A stretch of 64,000 nt of DNA, from contig OMZE01000004.1 in the NCBI GenBank assembly GCA_900315455.1, positions 145,034 through 209,033 on the forward strand, in the 5' to 3' direction. The stretch is from an uncultured Prevotellaceae bacterium (lineage in GTDB: Bacteria > Bacteroidota > Bacteroidia > Bacteroidales > Bacteroidaceae). Each line of letters starts with the position of its first letter. The first letter of the stretch is position 1. This document shows positions 33,686 to 41,775 of this stretch, in pieces. A program made the translations under genes and the position numbers. The notes below the pieces were generated by a model. That model was not told the DNA's origin. It saw only the letters and a program-made list of their open reading frames with translations, and did no database searches.

Positions 33686-35173
33686 TTATCTGATATTAAA
33701 CATTTTGACGGCCCTTTGTCTGCCCGACTGCCGGCCTACCTTGATATGGAAGCCCTTTGCGGTGCCTGTAGTCGGGGCACCACCAAGGTTGTAATAGCGC
33801 TCATGCCAACCGTCGTTGTCCGCCCGTTGGTCTTGTCTTACCCCGCCAATTCCCATCGGTAAAACTTTTTCCGAAAGCCATTCCTTGCGCTCACGAAACC
33901 AAGTGATGGCTTTCTGCCCCACATCCTCAACCGATGGCTTGAGATGCTCCCATCGTGCCATATCCCACACATTACAGGTTTGCAATGCCTCTGCCTCGTC
34001 GCTGGCAAGAAACGCCGTGAGGAAGTCCAACATTTCGTCTATCACAAAGCAACCTCTCTTTTCCCATAATTCCTGATAGGCTTCAATAAAAGGCAAGTTC
34101 TCCCATGCCGCCATCTCGAGCAGATAATGGAAATAGAAGGTTTCTCCGATATGCACGTTCGACCACTCTCCTTCCATCCGCATGATGGAACCGAAATCCC
34201 ATAATGGCCCCATCTTCAACTTGCTTTCAGGGGAGTCGTCGTATTTGTAAAGGAAGATATTCGACCCCGCGGCATCCCAGGTGCCCAGGATATCATGGGC
34301 CATGAGCCATGAGGCTGTGTTTTCAAGGTCGATGAGGGTATCTATACAGCCATACCAGATGGCTTTTTCCACCTCGTCCATCAATGTTCTGGTATCGTCT
34401 ACCTGCTGGGGGGTCACATCTTCGCTTTCGGGATATTTGAAGGTGTAATGCATCTGGTGCCTGTAGGTGGAGAAATACAGGTCTTCTTTCCACCAGTAGG
34501 GGTCGCGCTCAATCACAAAACCGGTATCGCCATCCACGTCAATACGTGTCTTCCCTCGTTTTATCGACTCGCACAACATGTACACACCGCGGTAGTCGCC
34601 ATTAATCATCAGGTTGACGAACTCGGCCTGGGGCTCCCATGGCATGCCACAGCGACGGCCCACCTCCAGGCCAATCATCAGATGGAGCAACCCGTCACCG
34701 TCGGAGTCATAGTCGTCTTTCATCAGCACCCACTCCTTGTCCTTGTAGTCGTTGTCGCCACGACACAACAGGTCGGCTTTCTTCTCCAACTTCACCTTGA
34801 AGGGTTTCTTTGGCTCATAGGCACTGGTGTTGCCCCTGATCTTGATTCTCATTCCCGAAACGTCTTCCTCATAGTCACCGCTGTCGTAAACCACCTCACC
34901 GTGAAGCCACTTGCGCAGGCGTCCCGGCACCTTCGTGGCATTGTCGATAGTCAGGCCTGAGATGCCTTCGGGGGGCGAGATGTAGTCGCAGGTGGGTTCC
35001 TCGCCGTCGATGGTAACAATCTCTACCAACGGCAGTCCCACTTCCTGCAACTCTTCCCAAGTAGGCAACTGCATCCATGCGGGCATCTGTGCCGACAACG
35101 GCTGTTGCGCCCTCGCCACATAGGGCAAGAGCACCAATAGCAATGTCGACAACAAACCTCTCATCGATTTCAT
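33686..35173 (-). CDS. Exported CotH-like protein kinase
   Basis: 495 residues with a signal peptide (1 to about 22, LLPYVARA). The CotH fold is visible: GMRIKIRGNTSAYEPKKPFK (about 105-125, nucleotide-binding Lys region), DKEWVLMKDDYDSDG, INGDYRGVYMLCESIKRGKT, DGDTGFVIERDPYW, and LKMGPLWDFGSIM with the catalytic-type D of WDFG. CotH proteins are atypical secreted kinases of spore coats, and homologues are common in Bacteroidetes and in gut polysaccharide and cellulosome settings. Substrate unknown. The short C-terminal tail (KGFHIKVGRQSGRQRAVKMF) may be a degenerate secretion-sorting repeat. It starts 13 bp after the phosphatase gene. Confidence 0.82.
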   Translation of the reverse strand: MKSMRGLLSTLLLVLLPYVARAQQPLSAQMPAWMQLPTWEELQEVGLPLVEIVTIDGEEPTCDYISPPEGISGLTIDNATKVPGRLRKWLHGEVVYDSGDYEEDVSGMRIKIRGNTSAYEPKKPFKVKLEKKADLLCRGDNDYKDKEWVLMKDDYDSDGDGLLHLMIGLEVGRRCGMPWEPQAEFVNLMINGDYRGVYMLCESIKRGKTRIDVDGDTGFVIERDPYWWKEDLYFSTYRHQMHYTFKYPESEDVTPQQVDDTRTLMDEVEKAIWYGCIDTLIDLENTASWLMAHDILGTWDAAGSNIFLYKYDDSPESKLKMGPLWDFGSIMRMEGEWSNVHIGETFYFHYLLEMAAWENLPFIEAYQELWEKRGCFVIDEMLDFLTAFLASDEAEALQTCNVWDMARWEHLKPSVEDVGQKAITWFRERKEWLSEKVLPMGIGGVRQDQRADNDGWHERYYNLGGAPTTGTAKGFHIKVGRQSGRQRAVKMFNIR

Positions 35174-35186
35174 ACCCCTTTAACCT

Positions 35187-35843
35187 TTAACACCCCTTCA
35201 TTTTCGTACAAAGCCTGGAAGGCGTCTCCACAAGTTCCGTAGCGCCATGGTCGATGAGGAACCTACGGTCGCGAAATCCCCAAAGCACACTGATGCAGGG
35301 GATACCGCTGTTGGCGGCAGTGGCGATGTCTACGTCGCTGTCGCCCACATACACCGCCCCACGTTTCTCTGCTCCCAACTGCCGCAATGCCTCAATCACC
35401 GTGTCGGGGGCGGGCTTCTTGCGTATCTGCTCGCTCTCGCCTATCGCCACATCCACCAACCCGCCGAAGAAATGCCGACAGAGGCTTTTCGTCGCCGCAT
35501 CAAACTTGTTGCTTACCACCGCCACTGCCTTTCCCTGACTTTTCAGTTCTTGCAAAAGTTCGATGATGCCGGGATAGGGACGTGTGGTGTCGAGGCTGTG
35601 GGCCATATAATGCTGGCGGAAGATGGCGAGAGTCTGCTCAAAGAGGGGATTGCGCTCGCCGTCGGGCACGGCGCGCTCGATAAGTTTCCTCACGCCGTTG
35701 CCCACAAAACGGCGCACATCGTCGATGCTGTGCTCGGGGAAGCCCATGGCGCGCATGGCATGGTTGCAACTCGCTGCCAGGTCGCAGAGGGTATCGAGGA
35801 GCGTACCGTCGAGGTCGAAGATATACACGTCGTAGTCTCTCAT
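35187..35843 (-). CDS. HAD-superfamily phosphatase (phosphoglycolate phosphatase-like)
   Basis: 218 residues. HAD motifs: I, FDLDGTLLDT (about 9-18, nucleophile Asp); II, VVSNKFD; III, KKPAPDT; IV, VYVGDSDVDIATAANSG. The helical cap after motif I gives the Gph/PGP-like subfamily. It removes phosphate from a small molecule such as 2-phosphoglycolate or a sugar phosphate; the actual substrate is not visible. Its ATG overlaps the malQ stop region by 4 bp (35840-35843), so it may be tied to maltodextrin metabolism. Confidence 0.85.
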   Translation of the reverse strand: MRDYDVYIFDLDGTLLDTLCDLAASCNHAMRAMGFPEHSIDDVRRFVGNGVRKLIERAVPDGERNPLFEQTLAIFRQHYMAHSLDTTRPYPGIIELLQELKSQGKAVAVVSNKFDAATKSLCRHFFGGLVDVAIGESEQIRKKPAPDTVIEALRQLGAEKRGAVYVGDSDVDIATAANSGIPCISVLWGFRDRRFLIDHGATELVETPSRLCTKMKGC

Positions 35844-38560
35844 CGCTTGCTCCTCGTTATCATCGTCCTGAGTTTCTGGTTGTATTTTGAGGCATCAGCC
35901 AACTGCTCCAGACTGGTGTCCATGCGGTATTTCCACGGGTTGTAGGCATCATAGGGCGAGTTGACGCGTTCCTCGGCCGCATCCTTCCCCCGCAACTCTC
36001 CATCCATAGCCAACCAGTCTTGTATGGCGAGCACGCAGAGCATCGACGGCGAGTAGACCTGCCGCGCCAAAATCTCCTCTGCCACATGGGCAGGCAACTG
36101 TTGCGGTGCACGCCCGATATGTTGCAGCATCGTGGCATAGTAGCGCTGCGTGCGACCTGTGTTCTCCTCCCACCACAGCCGCAACGGGGGCATGTCGTGG
36201 GTAGAGAGGGTGCAGAGACTGCGGTAGGGATTGGCCTCCAGGTGGGCAAATTCCAAGCCAAACTGCTTCGGCATACATTGTATCTCCGTGGAGAGCATGC
36301 GCTGCCGCTCAAGCACCTGTGGCACGCAGGCAGGCAGCATACCCAGGTCTTCGGCACAGGCGAGCATCCGCGTCTCGTCCATCATCCCATTCAACTTCCT
36401 ATCGGCCTCAGCAGCCCAGAAGCCGTTGTGGCGTTCGTAATAGTAATTGTTGTAAAGCCGCATGAATGCGTCTTTCTCATCAGCGCCCAACACCTCGTAC
36501 ACGGGTTCGTTGTAGGCCATAAAGCGGGGGTGATACATCCCTTCGTGGCGTGTGTCGGCGAGGAAGAGCACGTTGGCGATGAGGCGGTAGAGGCCGTCGC
36601 GTATCCACAGGCTGTTCTCGTCGTTGCGTCCTGCAAAGTGGTTGCGCACCTTCACCTGGGTGTCCATCTCTTCTTTCAGGGCATAGAGTCCGTAGGAGAG
36701 GGCGTCGAGGAAATGGGTCTTCACATAGTCGCGGTGAATGCCGAAGAGGCGGTCGAGGATGCGGTCGTTGATAAACGGGCGGGTATGCAGTTCTTTCCTG
36801 AAAGGCAGCCCGTAGCGTGCTATCTCCTCCTCACTGAGGGGCAGCGCGGGGTTGAAATGCCCCATGGTGGCGGTCACGGCATGGGCAGGAATCTCCCAGA
36901 TGCGGAAATAGCCCACGGCATGGTCGATGCGGATGGCGTCGAAATACTGGCGGATGTGGCGCATGCGCTGGCGGAACCAGGCAAAGATGCCATGTGGGCC
37001 GGTGGTGTCCATCCTGTCGTCGTCGCCCGTCCACCGATAGGTGGGGAAGCCCCAGTTCTGCCCGTTATACGACTCGTTGTCGGGTGGTGTGCCCATCTGC
37101 TCCTCCATGTCGAAGAAGGTGGGATGGCACCATGTTTCCACACTGTCGCGGTAGACGCCGATAGGCAGGTCGCCCATAAGGGCCACACCGAGGGAGTGGG
37201 CATAGCGCGAGGCATCGAGGAGTTGGCGATGGAGGTGATACTGCACAAAGCATATCTTGTCGCGGGCCTCGGCCTCTTCGTTGAGCAGGGCGCGCACGCG
37301 TTTGTCGTCGTAGGTGGCATAGCCTTTCCAGTCGGTGAAGCGGGCAGTGTGGTGTCTGTCGCGAAGGATACAGAAAGCGGCATAGGGCACGAGCCACTCC
37401 TCGTTGTCGCTCTCAAACTTCTGGTATTCTTCACTGGCAAGTGTCGCGGAGCCACATTGGGCGAACAGACCGTCTACGTAGGCTGCCTTTACCTTGTCTA
37501 CGGCCATGTAGTCGCTGTAACGGAGGGCGTTGAGTTCGCGCCGCTGGCGATTGAACGCCACCATCTTCGTCTCGTCGTCGAGGGGAGGCAACTGGGCAAG
37601 GTCGAGGTAATGGGGATGGAGGGCGAAGGCAGAAATGGCATTGTAGGGATGGGAGTCGGTCCAGGAGTGGGTACTGGTGGTGTCGGCTACGGGGAGGAGT
37701 TGTATCATCTTCATCCCCACCGATGCTGCCCACTGGGCGAGACGTTTCAGGTCGCCGAAGTCGCCCACGCCATACCCCTGCTCCGACCGCAGCGAGAAGA
37801 GGGGCACGGCCACACCGGCGGCCTTCCACACCTGTTCCTTCATGCGCAAGGCCTCGCGGTAGAGCACGAGCACCTGTCCGTCGCCCACCTCGGTGTCAAG
37901 GGTGGAGCGGTTGTCACCGTCTTCCCAAGCCACGAGTTGTGAGGTGCTGTCGTCGATGACCACATACTTATATTCTATGGGCAGAGGCATCCCCTCGATG
38001 TTCACGGAGAGAATCCACTCGCCGTCACCGATAGATATCATGCGCAGAAAGCGCGACGGACTCCAGCAACCGATGGCGGGATGACTGCCGCAGACACCCA
38101 ACGACTGTCCTGCGACAAGTTGTGGGGCCGACACGCGAAACACCACGGTCCGCCTAAAGAGGGGCAGACGCTCTGCCCTCACCTCGTCGTGACGGCAATG
38201 ACGGGTGGCTATGCCGAAGGCATCGGTATAGAGGTGTGCCTGGAGGGGCACGTCGCGCCAGAGATCGGGGAAGATGTAGTCGCGTGAACTGTCGAAGGTA
38301 AATAGCCGTGGTACCTTGTCCCACTCTTTCCTGAGCAGGTGGCCCTCGGTGTCCATCACCTGGTAATGGTAGGAGAACGAGGTGACAGGACGCTGCCGCG
38401 ACTCCATCACCGAGGTCTCGAGGGTCCACACCTCACCGTCGTCGGTGACCATGGGCAGCAGGTAGTTGCGCGAGCGCTGGCCGTCGGAATGATAGGTGAT
38501 GGCCACATAGAGGCCTTCTCCCCAAGCGGTGCTGTAGTGTATGCTGAATTTGAGTTTCAT
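35840..38560 (-). CDS. malQ: 4-alpha-glucanotransferase (GH77) with N-terminal starch-binding domains
   Basis: 906 residues. Two N-terminal CBM20-type domains (about 1-110 and 130-240; VVFRVSAPQLVAGQSLGVCG starts the second) precede the GH77 catalytic domain. Landmarks: FSLRSEQGYGVGDFGDL (active-site entry), DLPIGVYRDSVETW, the nucleophile Asp in AIRIDHAVGYFRIW (near residue 545), the acid/base Glu in ACAEDLGMLP (near 736) and LSTHDMPPLR. It transfers alpha-1,4-glucan segments between maltodextrins in the cytoplasm. Length matches the long plant-type/Bacteroidetes DPE2-like form. First gene of the leftward operon. Confidence 0.92.
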   Translation of the reverse strand: MKLKFSIHYSTAWGEGLYVAITYHSDGQRSRNYLLPMVTDDGEVWTLETSVMESRQRPVTSFSYHYQVMDTEGHLLRKEWDKVPRLFTFDSSRDYIFPDLWRDVPLQAHLYTDAFGIATRHCRHDEVRAERLPLFRRTVVFRVSAPQLVAGQSLGVCGSHPAIGCWSPSRFLRMISIGDGEWILSVNIEGMPLPIEYKYVVIDDSTSQLVAWEDGDNRSTLDTEVGDGQVLVLYREALRMKEQVWKAAGVAVPLFSLRSEQGYGVGDFGDLKRLAQWAASVGMKMIQLLPVADTTSTHSWTDSHPYNAISAFALHPHYLDLAQLPPLDDETKMVAFNRQRRELNALRYSDYMAVDKVKAAYVDGLFAQCGSATLASEEYQKFESDNEEWLVPYAAFCILRDRHHTARFTDWKGYATYDDKRVRALLNEEAEARDKICFVQYHLHRQLLDASRYAHSLGVALMGDLPIGVYRDSVETWCHPTFFDMEEQMGTPPDNESYNGQNWGFPTYRWTGDDDRMDTTGPHGIFAWFRQRMRHIRQYFDAIRIDHAVGYFRIWEIPAHAVTATMGHFNPALPLSEEEIARYGLPFRKELHTRPFINDRILDRLFGIHRDYVKTHFLDALSYGLYALKEEMDTQVKVRNHFAGRNDENSLWIRDGLYRLIANVLFLADTRHEGMYHPRFMAYNEPVYEVLGADEKDAFMRLYNNYYYERHNGFWAAEADRKLNGMMDETRMLACAEDLGMLPACVPQVLERQRMLSTEIQCMPKQFGLEFAHLEANPYRSLCTLSTHDMPPLRLWWEENTGRTQRYYATMLQHIGRAPQQLPAHVAEEILARQVYSPSMLCVLAIQDWLAMDGELRGKDAAEERVNSPYDAYNPWKYRMDTSLEQLADASKYNQKLRTMITRSKR

Positions 38561-39139
38561 GTCTTAACGAAGGTGTTCCTTTAGGCTGCGAATATAAGCA
38601 AAAAAAATGAATCAGCAAAATCCACCATATTGAAATTTGCGTCTTCTATAGAAACAAAGAATAGAATGCCACACCAAGAGAGCAATGGGAAATAGACTAA
38701 GGAAATCTTTATTACCATATAATCACGATTCCCAATACCCTTATCGAAATAATCAAGTCATTTTGTGATATTTTTCAAACTAAAAGATAAAAAAATAAAT
38801 TCGGCTGACAAGTTCATAAAAAAAGGAATTATTCTTGAATCGCTACAACAGTTTATTTGATTCATCTTCATAGAACCAGCCATAAATACCATTAAAGAAT
38901 TTGCATCAATGCGGATTCTCTTTTTTATCTGTAATAGATAAAAATGCAATTCTCGACAAACCAAAATAGTCGAACGATTGTCTATTTTTTTCACAACAAA
39001 AACATATTATGGAGCAAGGGCATCTTGCACCTGCCATTTTTCTTATCATACTATCTCTACAAAACAAGAAGAATCCACAAAAATCGAGCCGCTATATTAT
39101 AAATTATAAGAATTATGGCTTTTTTTGGGAAAAAAGTGT
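38561..39139. other. AT-rich intergenic region between the divergent malQ and EPS operons
   Basis: About 580 bp with markedly higher A+T than its flanks. A 78-codon open frame on the minus strand (38758-38994, MKKIDNRSTILVCRELHFYL...) and an in-frame extension of the next gene from 39009 are present, but neither has support: both are low-complexity AT-driven frames. No tRNA, repeat or terminator is obvious. The malQ promoter should lie near 38580-38640, but no clear TAnnTTTG was identified there. Confidence 0.5.
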
Positions 39140-39147
39140 TACTTTTG
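39140..39147 (+). promoter_or_regulatory. -7 box of the EPS operon promoter
   Basis: TACTTTTG matches TAnnTTTG. Transcription should start about 39154, leaving a leader of roughly 120 nt to the hprK-like ATG at 39276. A T/G-rich stretch (TTTTTTTGGG, about 39120-39129) lies upstream but closer than the usual -33 spacing. Confidence 0.6.
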
Positions 39148-39156
39148 CATCTGAAA

Positions 39157-39212
39157 AAGTCCAGGCTTACTCTGCGGGAAACATTTCCCTGAAGCGGCGT
39201 GCGCAGGGACTT
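39157..39212 (+). promoter_or_regulatory. Structured leader of the EPS operon
   Basis: AAGTCC (39157-39162) pairs with GGACTT (39207-39212), and directly inside CTGCG (39172-39176) pairs with CGCAG (39202-39206). Within the closed region GGAAA-CA-TTTCC forms a further hairpin (39177-39188), leaving GAAGCGGCGTG unpaired. The pairing is strong and starts at the predicted transcript 5' end. No match to a known riboswitch core was recognised. A clear AGGAGGA Shine-Dalgarno (about 39264-39270) precedes the ATG, unusual in this window. Confidence 0.5.
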
Positions 39213-39275
39213 CCTCCATGGGATTCATCAGGTCACTCTTTTCCTTTTTTTAGCCAGGACAAGAGGAGGATAGTT

Positions 39276-40277
39276 ATGTACCTACGACTTAACCATAACG
39301 AGGAAGTTCACACAAATGCCAACGCCTTGCCCATAAAGGCTTTTCCCCACATAATGTCCATCCTACTCCACCTTCACCACCACCACTATCGGCTGTGCGG
39401 CATTACCCGTGACTTGCTGCCCGACAACACCTTGCTGTTTGTCAGCGAAGAGACAGCAGCCGACACCCAAGAAGTGGAGTTTACCTTCGAATTTCATTTT
39501 GTCGAGCAACTGCCGACCCTTCCCAGCGACCCTAAGCACTCTAAGGCCCCAAAAGACTCCTACACCCCTGTCTATTCGCGCCACAATATCTGCATCTGGC
39601 AGAACGGGGCACTTCAGCGCCGCCAAATCTCGGTCAACTCACCCAGCGATGCCTACGCCGTCTACGAAGAAACCTCTGCCACCCATGCCGACATCTGGTT
39701 CCTGGAAGGTCTCCGTCAGGAGTTGCGCATCGACACTGTCTTCATCTCCACCCTGTCGCTGGAGCGCCACCTCGCACCCCACGGCATCTTTATCTTCCAC
39801 TGCGCCTATATGCTGCACCACAATCGCGCCATCTTGCTGAGCGGACCCAGCGGAGCCGGAAAATCGACCCATGCCGAACTGTGGCACCGCCATGTGGAAG
39901 GCACGCGCATCATCAACGGCGACCGTGGACTCATCTGCCGCGAACCCGACGGAAGTTTCGTGGTCGATGGCTGGCCGGTATGCGGCAGCAGTGGCATCTG
40001 CCACAACGAAGCGCACCCACTCGGAGCCATCGTGTTCATCGAACAGACCCCCGACAACCAGGTCATCGCAGAGAACCTGCCACAGCATTACCGTCGCGTC
40101 TTCGCCCAACTCACAGTAAACCACTGGGACGTAGCCGCCACCGCCGAAGCCGCCGACTGGATCATGTCGCTCTGCACCACCATCCCCATCGTCACCTACG
40201 GCTGCAACATAGCCCCCGACGCGCCTTACCCCCTGCTCGATTATCTCAACACGAAATTCATCTCGGTTGGAAAATAA
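39276..40277 (+). CDS. HprK-like serine kinase domain protein
   Basis: 333 residues from the ATG at 39276, chosen because AGGAGGA lies 6 bp upstream and the longer frame (from 39009) would cross the promoter. The C-terminal half carries a P-loop LLSGPSGAGKSTHAELW (Gly190-Ser197; Lys196) and INGDRGLICREPDGSF, typical of the HPr-kinase/PEP-carboxykinase-like fold. The N-terminal half (about 1-165) is His-rich in part (LHLHHHHYRLCG) and unrecognised. HprK-related kinases occur with PqqD-like proteins and nucleotidyltransferases in exopolysaccharide and RiPP loci. There is no PTS context, so HPr is unlikely to be the substrate. First gene of the EPS operon. Confidence 0.8.
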   Translation: MYLRLNHNEEVHTNANALPIKAFPHIMSILLHLHHHHYRLCGITRDLLPDNTLLFVSEETAADTQEVEFTFEFHFVEQLPTLPSDPKHSKAPKDSYTPVYSRHNICIWQNGALQRRQISVNSPSDAYAVYEETSATHADIWFLEGLRQELRIDTVFISTLSLERHLAPHGIFIFHCAYMLHHNRAILLSGPSGAGKSTHAELWHRHVEGTRIINGDRGLICREPDGSFVVDGWPVCGSSGICHNEAHPLGAIVFIEQTPDNQVIAENLPQHYRRVFAQLTVNHWDVAATAEAADWIMSLCTTIPIVTYGCNIAPDAPYPLLDYLNTKFISVGK

Positions 40278-40301
40278 CAACCCCACTCGTCACCGGAATC
40301 C

Positions 40302-41480
40302 ATGTCGTTAGAGTTAGAAAAACATCTCGTTGCCCGCGCCAACGAAGCCTTTGAACCGCTCACCGCCAACTTCGAACTCACCCCACTCTGCAACCTCCAT
40401 TGCGATATGTGCTTCGTGAGGCTGACACGCCAACAGGTGGATGAGCGCGGCGGACTCCACGATGCCAACTCCTGGCTCGACATCGCTCGCCAACTGCAAC
40501 AGATGGGCACCCTGTTCATCCTCCTCACCGGCGGCGAACCGATGCTGCACCCCGAGTTTCATCGCATCTACACCACGCTCCGCAGCATGGGCTTCATTAT
40601 CACCCTCAATACCAACGGCACGATGATTACCGAAGAGATGTGCCGCGACACGTTCCGCGAGAAACCGCGCCGTGTCAATGTTACCCTCTACGGCAACAGT
40701 GCCGACACCTATGGCCGGCTGTGCCACAACCGCGAGGGATACGAGCGCACCGTCAGCGCCTTGCGACTGCTCCGCAAATACGACATCGACACCAAACTCA
40801 ACCTGAGCATGGTGCGCGAAAACAACGACGACTACGACGACATCATGGCACTGGCCGACGAACTCGGTATCCCCGTGGTGTCAAACAGTTATATGTTTCC
40901 CGTGCAGCGCACCCTCTGCGGACGAGCCACCCATGTGATAGAGTCAAGGCTGTCCGCACAAGAGGCTGCCCGACTCAATAACAAGTTCCTCTGCTATAAA
41001 CATGAGGCTGAATACACCAACTTCGCCAAACAAGCCGTTTTCAAGGCCCTCAACGGCACTCCCTCTGCCGAAGGCACTACTCTGAAATGCAGGGCCGGAA
41101 GAAGTTCGATGTGGGTCACTTGGCAACACCATATCACCCCCTGTGCGATGATGGACACCCCCTGCATCGACCTCTCTACAGGTGTCACCCAAAATCTCGA
41201 CACCACCACCTTCAATAGAAAAACCGGAGAAACCGAAACCTCTGCCCAACCCGAAAGCACCACCCTGCCTCCCGGCGACCTGAAAGCGGCATGGAAGTGG
41301 CTCACTGCCACCTGCCAGCAGTTCCCCGCCATCGAGGAGTGCAAGGGCTGCAGGCTTCACCATATCTGCCAGGTTTGCTATGCCGCCGCCCTCCACGAAC
41401 TGAAAGAGTGTGGCTCGGTAAACTACCTATGCGACATGGCTCATGAGGAACTGCGACTCCTATCACCTTCCAAGAAATGA
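40302..41480 (+). CDS. Radical SAM enzyme with SPASM domain
   Basis: 392 residues. The radical-SAM cluster motif is Cys30-x3-Cys34-x2-Cys37 (TPLCNLHCDMCFVR), followed by LLTGGEPMLHPEF (the GGE motif). The C-terminal part has many Cys (KCRAGRSSM, TPCAMMDTPC, ECKGCRLHHICQVCYAA), a SPASM/twitch region for auxiliary 4Fe-4S clusters as in RiPP-modifying maturases. The following gene encodes a PqqD-like protein that in known systems presents a peptide to such an enzyme; its start overlaps this stop by 4 bp (41477-41480). No precursor peptide is identified, so the substrate could be a peptide encoded elsewhere or a sugar-linked molecule. Confidence 0.88.
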   Translation: MSLELEKHLVARANEAFEPLTANFELTPLCNLHCDMCFVRLTRQQVDERGGLHDANSWLDIARQLQQMGTLFILLTGGEPMLHPEFHRIYTTLRSMGFIITLNTNGTMITEEMCRDTFREKPRRVNVTLYGNSADTYGRLCHNREGYERTVSALRLLRKYDIDTKLNLSMVRENNDDYDDIMALADELGIPVVSNSYMFPVQRTLCGRATHVIESRLSAQEAARLNNKFLCYKHEAEYTNFAKQAVFKALNGTPSAEGTTLKCRAGRSSMWVTWQHHITPCAMMDTPCIDLSTGVTQNLDTTTFNRKTGETETSAQPESTTLPPGDLKAAWKWLTATCQQFPAIEECKGCRLHHICQVCYAAALHELKECGSVNYLCDMAHEELRLLSPSKK

Positions 41481-41758
41481 AGAAGACACAGACATTCATC
41501 AAACGCGACATCCAGGGCGAGACCATTTTGATTCCCACTGGCGACACCGCACGTGAGTTCAACGGCATGATCACCCTGCAAGGCATCGCCGGCTTCATCT
41601 GGGACCACATCGAGGAGGCCAACAGCTTGGAACACCTCATCGACATGATTACCAGCGAGTTCGACGTCGACCGTAAGACAGCCGGCGGCGATGCCATTTT
41701 CTTCATCATGCAACTGCTCAAGGCAGGCATGATACGCACAACTGGTAAAAATTGGTAA
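41477..41758 (+). CDS. PqqD-family protein
   Basis: 93 residues. The pattern (VNP-like start replaced by IKRDIQGETILIPTGDTAREF, then MITLQGIAGFIWDHI, then LIDMITSEFDVDRKTAGGD and a final helix FFIMQLLKAGMI) is that of PqqD/RRE proteins: a beta hairpin followed by a three-helix bundle. PqqD proteins bind leader peptides and hand them to a radical SAM partner. The ATG overlaps the radical SAM gene by ATGA. Its last codons overlap a possible TTG start of the next gene. Confidence 0.88.
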   Translation: MKKTQTFIKRDIQGETILIPTGDTAREFNGMITLQGIAGFIWDHIEEANSLEHLIDMITSEFDVDRKTAGGDAIFFIMQLLKAGMIRTTGKNW

Positions 41759-41775
41759 CTACTGAAGACATACTG

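Noticed and set aside
36020-37942. 640-codon plus-strand frame opposite malQ.
   Set aside because: Antisense artefact of GC-rich codon use; malQ has all catalytic motifs on the other strand.
38758-38994. 78-codon minus-strand frame as a gene or RiPP precursor for the HprK/rSAM cassette.
   Set aside because: AT-driven, on the opposite strand, with no leader-like or core-like pattern and no promoter seen.
39009-39275. N-terminal extension of the HprK-like protein.
   Set aside because: It would include the promoter and structured leader; AGGAGGA precedes the ATG at 39276.
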